DNA of 8,698 nt from assembly GCA_003445095.1 (NCBI GenBank), contig DLVS01000826.1, positions 1-8,698 of the forward strand. The letters are read 5' to 3'. Origin of the DNA: Verrucomicrobiales bacterium. Its GTDB lineage: Bacteria > Verrucomicrobiota > Verrucomicrobiia > Limisphaerales > UBA9464. The notes under the pieces are model-generated. The model had not been told where the DNA came from. It did not search any database and saw only the letters and a program-made list of their open reading frames with translations. A program made the translations under genes and the position numbers. Below are positions 5,738-8,698 of this stretch, piece after piece (the stretch's first letter is position 1; every line of letters begins with the position of its first letter).

Positions 5738-7045
5738 ATGGTCAGCCGAATCCGATCTTGGTGCGCGTTGCTTTCCTGGACTGCCGGGTTTTCCGGTGGT
5801 CTCGTGGTGATGGCGCTGACCCAGGCAATTGCCGGAGAATTCAAGCTCTCGCCGGCAGCACCCTCAATGGATCGCTGGGTTTATGCGTATGGGGATTTCC
5901 TCGGGGACCGGCAGTCGGCGCCAACCTTCGCTTCGTTCGATCCTCGCTTCGATTCACGCGACGGCCAATTCTTGACGGGCTGGGACACCGCGGCACTGGT
6001 GGCGACCAACGCGGGTCCGGCCAACTACTTGATTCGTCGCGCTCGGTTGACGGTTACGATCGCCGCGGATAACGCGTTCTACTACGATCCCACGTTCGAT
6101 TCCTTCCATACTTACGACACCAATCTTGCCGGATACACACCCGATTTAGATACGGGGAGACCGGCTGAGCTCTATGGCGCCGCGTTTCGAAATGGGTTTA
6201 CCGATTCCTCGTTTGCTGAGTCGTCTCCCTTCGGTCCGCTCAATCCGATCAATTCTGGCAACATCTCGATCGGCACTCGCAACGCCTTTGCCGCGATGTT
6301 TGGCCCTGATGGTCAACTGCTCGATGTGGCCAACAATGTCGGGCAACACAACTCGCAGTGGACCAACGCCCCGTTCGAAGTTCGCCCCTGGGCCATCGGG
6401 CTCACGACCAATACTCCGCCCGGTGAACTAGTCCCGGTTGACGCCGCCTTTACGTTCCAACTCGATCTGACCGATCCTCTCATAGTCGGTTACTTGCAGC
6501 GAGCCTTAGACTCCGGCCGACTGCGGCTGTTTATCACGTCGTTGTCTCCCTCGGCCCAAGCCGGAGGAGGAGGTACGGGCGCCTATCCATCATGGGCGAC
6601 TCGCGAAAATGTGTTGTCGGCTCCTCCTCACCTGGAACTCGATGGCACCCTAGTCGGCCCCGACGATACCGACTCCGATGGTCTGCCCGACGATTGGGAG
6701 CGGTATTACTTTAACAACCTCACTCCCGGAGCCGCAGATGACTCGGACCAAGATGGCCAATCCAACGGAGATGAACTCGCGGCCGGAACTGATCCGACGC
6801 TTTCCTCAAGCGTATTGCGGATTCATGACGCTCAGTATGATGCGGACGGCAACGTGACATTGCGTTTCGGCATCGCCCCCAGCCGCGCGTACCGCATTGA
6901 GCGCAGCATCGACCTCAAAGAATGGCATCCCGCGCAAGGAATCCTCAGCTATCCGGCGGTAGGCGAGGGGGAATTCGTGGAACAAAGAATCAACGTTCCT
7001 CCATCGACGCCGCCCCAAGCATTCTACCGGGTGCAGGCGGAATAG
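5738..7045 (+). CDS. Secreted protein with thrombospondin-3-type Ca-binding loops and a C-terminal Y-x-[IL]-E / FYRV module
   Basis: A 435-residue product. A signal peptide covers about 1-32 (MVSRIR, then hydrophobic to QAIA-G). Residues 45-305 are a large aromatic- and Asp/Asn-rich extracellular domain that I cannot assign firmly. Its second half (VDAAFTFQLDLTD at 234-246, RLRLFITSLSP at 261-271) recalls DNRLRE-like beta domains of secreted proteins. Two Asp-rich loops follow, DDTDSDGLPDDW (309-320) and DDSDQDGQSNGDEL (334-347), the calcium-binding pattern of thrombospondin type 3 / dockerin-like repeats, ending in AGTDP. The last 75 residues contain AYRIERSIDLKEW (384-396) and end QAFYRVQAE, a terminal module also present in the convergent CotH gene. 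There is no PEP-CTERM signal or membrane tail, so it is probably released or bound to the surface. The gene starts 91 bp after the PEP-CTERM stop and may share its transcript. No catalytic motif is visible. Confidence 0.85.
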   Translation: MVSRIRSWCALLSWTAGFSGGLVVMALTQAIAGEFKLSPAAPSMDRWVYAYGDFLGDRQSAPTFASFDPRFDSRDGQFLTGWDTAALVATNAGPANYLIRRARLTVTIAADNAFYYDPTFDSFHTYDTNLAGYTPDLDTGRPAELYGAAFRNGFTDSSFAESSPFGPLNPINSGNISIGTRNAFAAMFGPDGQLLDVANNVGQHNSQWTNAPFEVRPWAIGLTTNTPPGELVPVDAAFTFQLDLTDPLIVGYLQRALDSGRLRLFITSLSPSAQAGGGGTGAYPSWATRENVLSAPPHLELDGTLVGPDDTDSDGLPDDWERYYFNNLTPGAADDSDQDGQSNGDELAAGTDPTLSSSVLRIHDAQYDADGNVTLRFGIAPSRAYRIERSIDLKEWHPAQGILSYPAVGEGEFVEQRINVPPSTPPQAFYRVQAE

Positions 7046-7063
7046 CCGCCTTCAGGAATGCCA

Positions 7064-8698
7064 TCACTCGGGCTTGACCCGTAGGAAGTATTGGGTCTCT
7101 ACCGAGGGAGTTGGGATGCTAAACTCAAGGAGTGATTGCTCGGGGCCGCTCCGGGCAGGAGTCAGAGGATCCCAGGCCGACAGGTCCAACCGCGACGCCC
7201 CTTCCAGCCGGTAATTGTTTCCTGCTTCTGCGCGCGCCCGCACCACGAGTCGTCCCGTGTCGTCTTCGGAGAAACTCTCGATCGGCAGTGTCCACGACGT
7301 TTTGCCCGGAGTGCCGCCGGCGACCGCGGTTGGATGCCAACTCCGCTCTAAATCCAGGTCGACTTCGGGACTGATTGGCTCTAGCGAACGACCGCCGCCA
7401 TCAGCTGACGTAAACCAGATTGGGTCGTATCGAAATTCAAACACGGTTTCACCCACGGCGTCCTGCAGGCGTATCGATTCACCTTCATTGGCAAGCGATC
7501 CGACATATTCGCCCGCCACCGGCAGGCCGACACCGTACCGGGACTCAAACGCGGCTCGACTCTTGACAATCAGTATCCGGGAGCTCGGGTCCAACGTGGC
7601 AGCTGCCGAGTTGGTGAACACGAACGTCACTCCTTCATTGAACTGCGCTCCCCAAAGATTGAGTGGCTGAGAGCTCACATTCTTGAGCTCAATGAACTCA
7701 AAGTCCTCCGCGTCATACGGGCTTCCCGTGGGTGGCTTGATCGGATGAAACATAACCTCCGACAACCGCAAGCCGTCTTGCAACGGCGTGGGTGCGCCGG
7801 GATAGCTGAGCGAGCTCACGACATTCCCGGCCGCATTCAGTAACTCGACAGTCCCACCCCGTGCGGAGAGCTGCCCATCGTAGTTTCCCTGCACAAACAC
7901 GTTTTCGCCGCGCTTCGGGCTCGTGGTCCGATTCCGAAATGCCGCGACCTCCGGTGATACATACAACGTGCGGCCCGCCGGAATCACCGTTCCGGGTCGG
8001 AACGTGTGATGGACCTGGCCTTGAAGACGCCAGCCGGACACGTCGACCGCCACAGGTTCCGCGTTGGTCAGCCGGACGAACTCCTCCGCTTGTCGGCCGG
8101 AGAGTGGGTTGAAGTCGAGTTCGTCCAAATGAACTGCCACCTGGGCCGCCTGCGCGTCTGGGATCCGTTCGCCATTTAAAGTCGCGTTGGGACTCTTGAA
8201 CAAAAAGTTACGCCGGCCCGGTAAATAGACGTCCAGGATTCGCTGGGCTTCGGCCCGCGTCGTTCGAGGTGCGCCCCAGGGAACCCATTTCGCTTCGTCC
8301 AGGTCCGCGTCTGATTTCGCGACGTCGGGCGGATCCAGCAAGTCCAGAAGCGCGCGAATTCGCGCATCGATTCCGCGTTCCGCCGGCGGCGTCTCGGGCG
8401 GTTGCAACACGGTATCCATCACCGTGCGTAGCCGGCGAAGATACATCCGGCGAAATTCGGGATGTTGGAAAATCAAATTGTACAACCGATTGGCCGGTTT
8501 TCCCTGCTGTGCGGAATTGTAAAAATTGAGGACGTTGTTGGTGTAGATCGTGTCGGTGAAGTAGCCGCTGGAATCCGTCCAGTTGCGGCCGAATGTGAGG
8601 TCGACGTCCCAGGGGAAGATCGTCCAATCGCCCGACCCGGGAGTGTCCCGGTGCACGTAGAAGTTTTTGTGGCCGTGATCTTGGCTGCTGACAATCGC
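7064..8698 (-). CDS. CotH-kinase family surface protein with two lamin-tail domains (partial, 5' end outside window)
   Basis: The minus-strand frame is open from the right edge to TGA at 7066-7064: 544 residues, lacking the N-terminus. The start is upstream of the window; the internal GTG at 8656 is not a real start. The first 25 residues read SSQDHGHKNFYVHRDTPGSG, followed by DWTIFPWDVDLTFG (24-37), the conserved core of the CotH protein-kinase-like fold, where W-D-x-D carries the metal-binding acid. The rest of the CotH part (to about 170) includes NRLYNLIFQHPEFRRMYLRRLRTVMD and ends GRRNFLF. Two lamin-tail (LTD) beta domains follow at about 187-300 (HLDELDFNPLSG, then EEFVRLTN) and 309-430 (LSEVMFHPI, then FEFIELKN). 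The C-terminus carries NYRLEGASRLDLSAW and YFLRVKPE. Such proteins are large, secreted and common in Verrucomicrobia; kinase activity and substrate here are unproven. It converges on the previous gene with an 18-bp gap. Confidence 0.92.
   Translation of the reverse strand, partial: AIVSSQDHGHKNFYVHRDTPGSGDWTIFPWDVDLTFGRNWTDSSGYFTDTIYTNNVLNFYNSAQQGKPANRLYNLIFQHPEFRRMYLRRLRTVMDTVLQPPETPPAERGIDARIRALLDLLDPPDVAKSDADLDEAKWVPWGAPRTTRAEAQRILDVYLPGRRNFLFKSPNATLNGERIPDAQAAQVAVHLDELDFNPLSGRQAEEFVRLTNAEPVAVDVSGWRLQGQVHHTFRPGTVIPAGRTLYVSPEVAAFRNRTTSPKRGENVFVQGNYDGQLSARGGTVELLNAAGNVVSSLSYPGAPTPLQDGLRLSEVMFHPIKPPTGSPYDAEDFEFIELKNVSSQPLNLWGAQFNEGVTFVFTNSAAATLDPSSRILIVKSRAAFESRYGVGLPVAGEYVGSLANEGESIRLQDAVGETVFEFRYDPIWFTSADGGGRSLEPISPEVDLDLERSWHPTAVAGGTPGKTSWTLPIESFSEDDTGRLVVRARAEAGNNYRLEGASRLDLSAWDPLTPARSGPEQSLLEFSIPTPSVETQYFLRVKPE

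Noticed and set aside
7046..7082. Bidirectional terminator between the convergent Ca-loop and CotH genes
   Set aside because: The 18-bp gap has no stem; the nearest CGGG/CCCG pair is 4 bp and lies within the CotH coding end.
1..8698. CRISPR array, toxin-antitoxin pair, phage-defence island or mobile element
   Set aside because: No spaced direct repeats, no transposase or integrase motifs, no terminal inverted repeats and no defence-domain signatures were seen on either strand.

Overview
The window looks like a GC-rich chromosome segment from a member of the Verrucomicrobiota, possibly a Pedosphaera/Limisphaerales-type lineage (inference). The evidence is the company the genes keep: a GFSLIE-type prepilin, a HEAT-repeat lipoprotein-like or membrane protein with the 'GxTLSQWL ... 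ALGTNALP' pattern common in that phylum, a GloVer-type tandem-repeat protein, a PEP-CTERM protein, a secreted protein with thrombospondin-3-type calcium loops, and a CotH-kinase/lamin-tail surface protein. There is no tRNA, rRNA, transposase, CRISPR array or phage gene in view.

Layout. Positions 1-307 (minus) hold the 5' part of a prepilin-like protein that runs off the left edge. Positions 592-1560 (minus) encode a family 4 (iron-sulfur) uracil-DNA glycosylase, with a DNA-repair role unrelated to its neighbours. A divergent spacer (about 1561-1760) follows. Then comes a plus-strand run: a HEAT-repeat membrane protein (1761-2861), an overlapping candidate 38-residue ORF (2858-2974), a class III adenylate cyclase fused through one membrane helix to a seven-repeat GloVer domain (3050-4900), a PEP-CTERM protein (4969-5646) and a secreted Ca-loop protein (5738-7045). 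The right end (7064-8698, minus) is the C-terminal two thirds or so of a CotH-kinase/lamin-tail protein, convergent with the previous gene and cut by the window edge.

The most interesting object is the cyclase fusion. Every catalytic residue expected of an active class III adenylate cyclase is visible on the cytoplasmic side. Beyond the membrane helix are seven repeats of about 52 residues whose ends look circularly permuted, as in a closed seven-bladed beta-propeller. The gene stops just after a run of six G. A -1 shift on that run would replace the last three residues with a 25-residue hydrophobic tail ending 3 bp before the next gene's ATG. This could be a sequencing error, a phase-variable switch or programmed frameshifting between an untethered and a membrane-tethered C-terminus. 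The cyclase and the two exported proteins after it are close and co-oriented, so an envelope-sensing cAMP module made with surface proteins is a reasonable but unproven reading.

Several starts are uncertain, because good Shine-Dalgarno sequences are scarce and some genes appear to use TTG or GTG. No similarity search was possible. Family names come from visible motifs and remembered family patterns.
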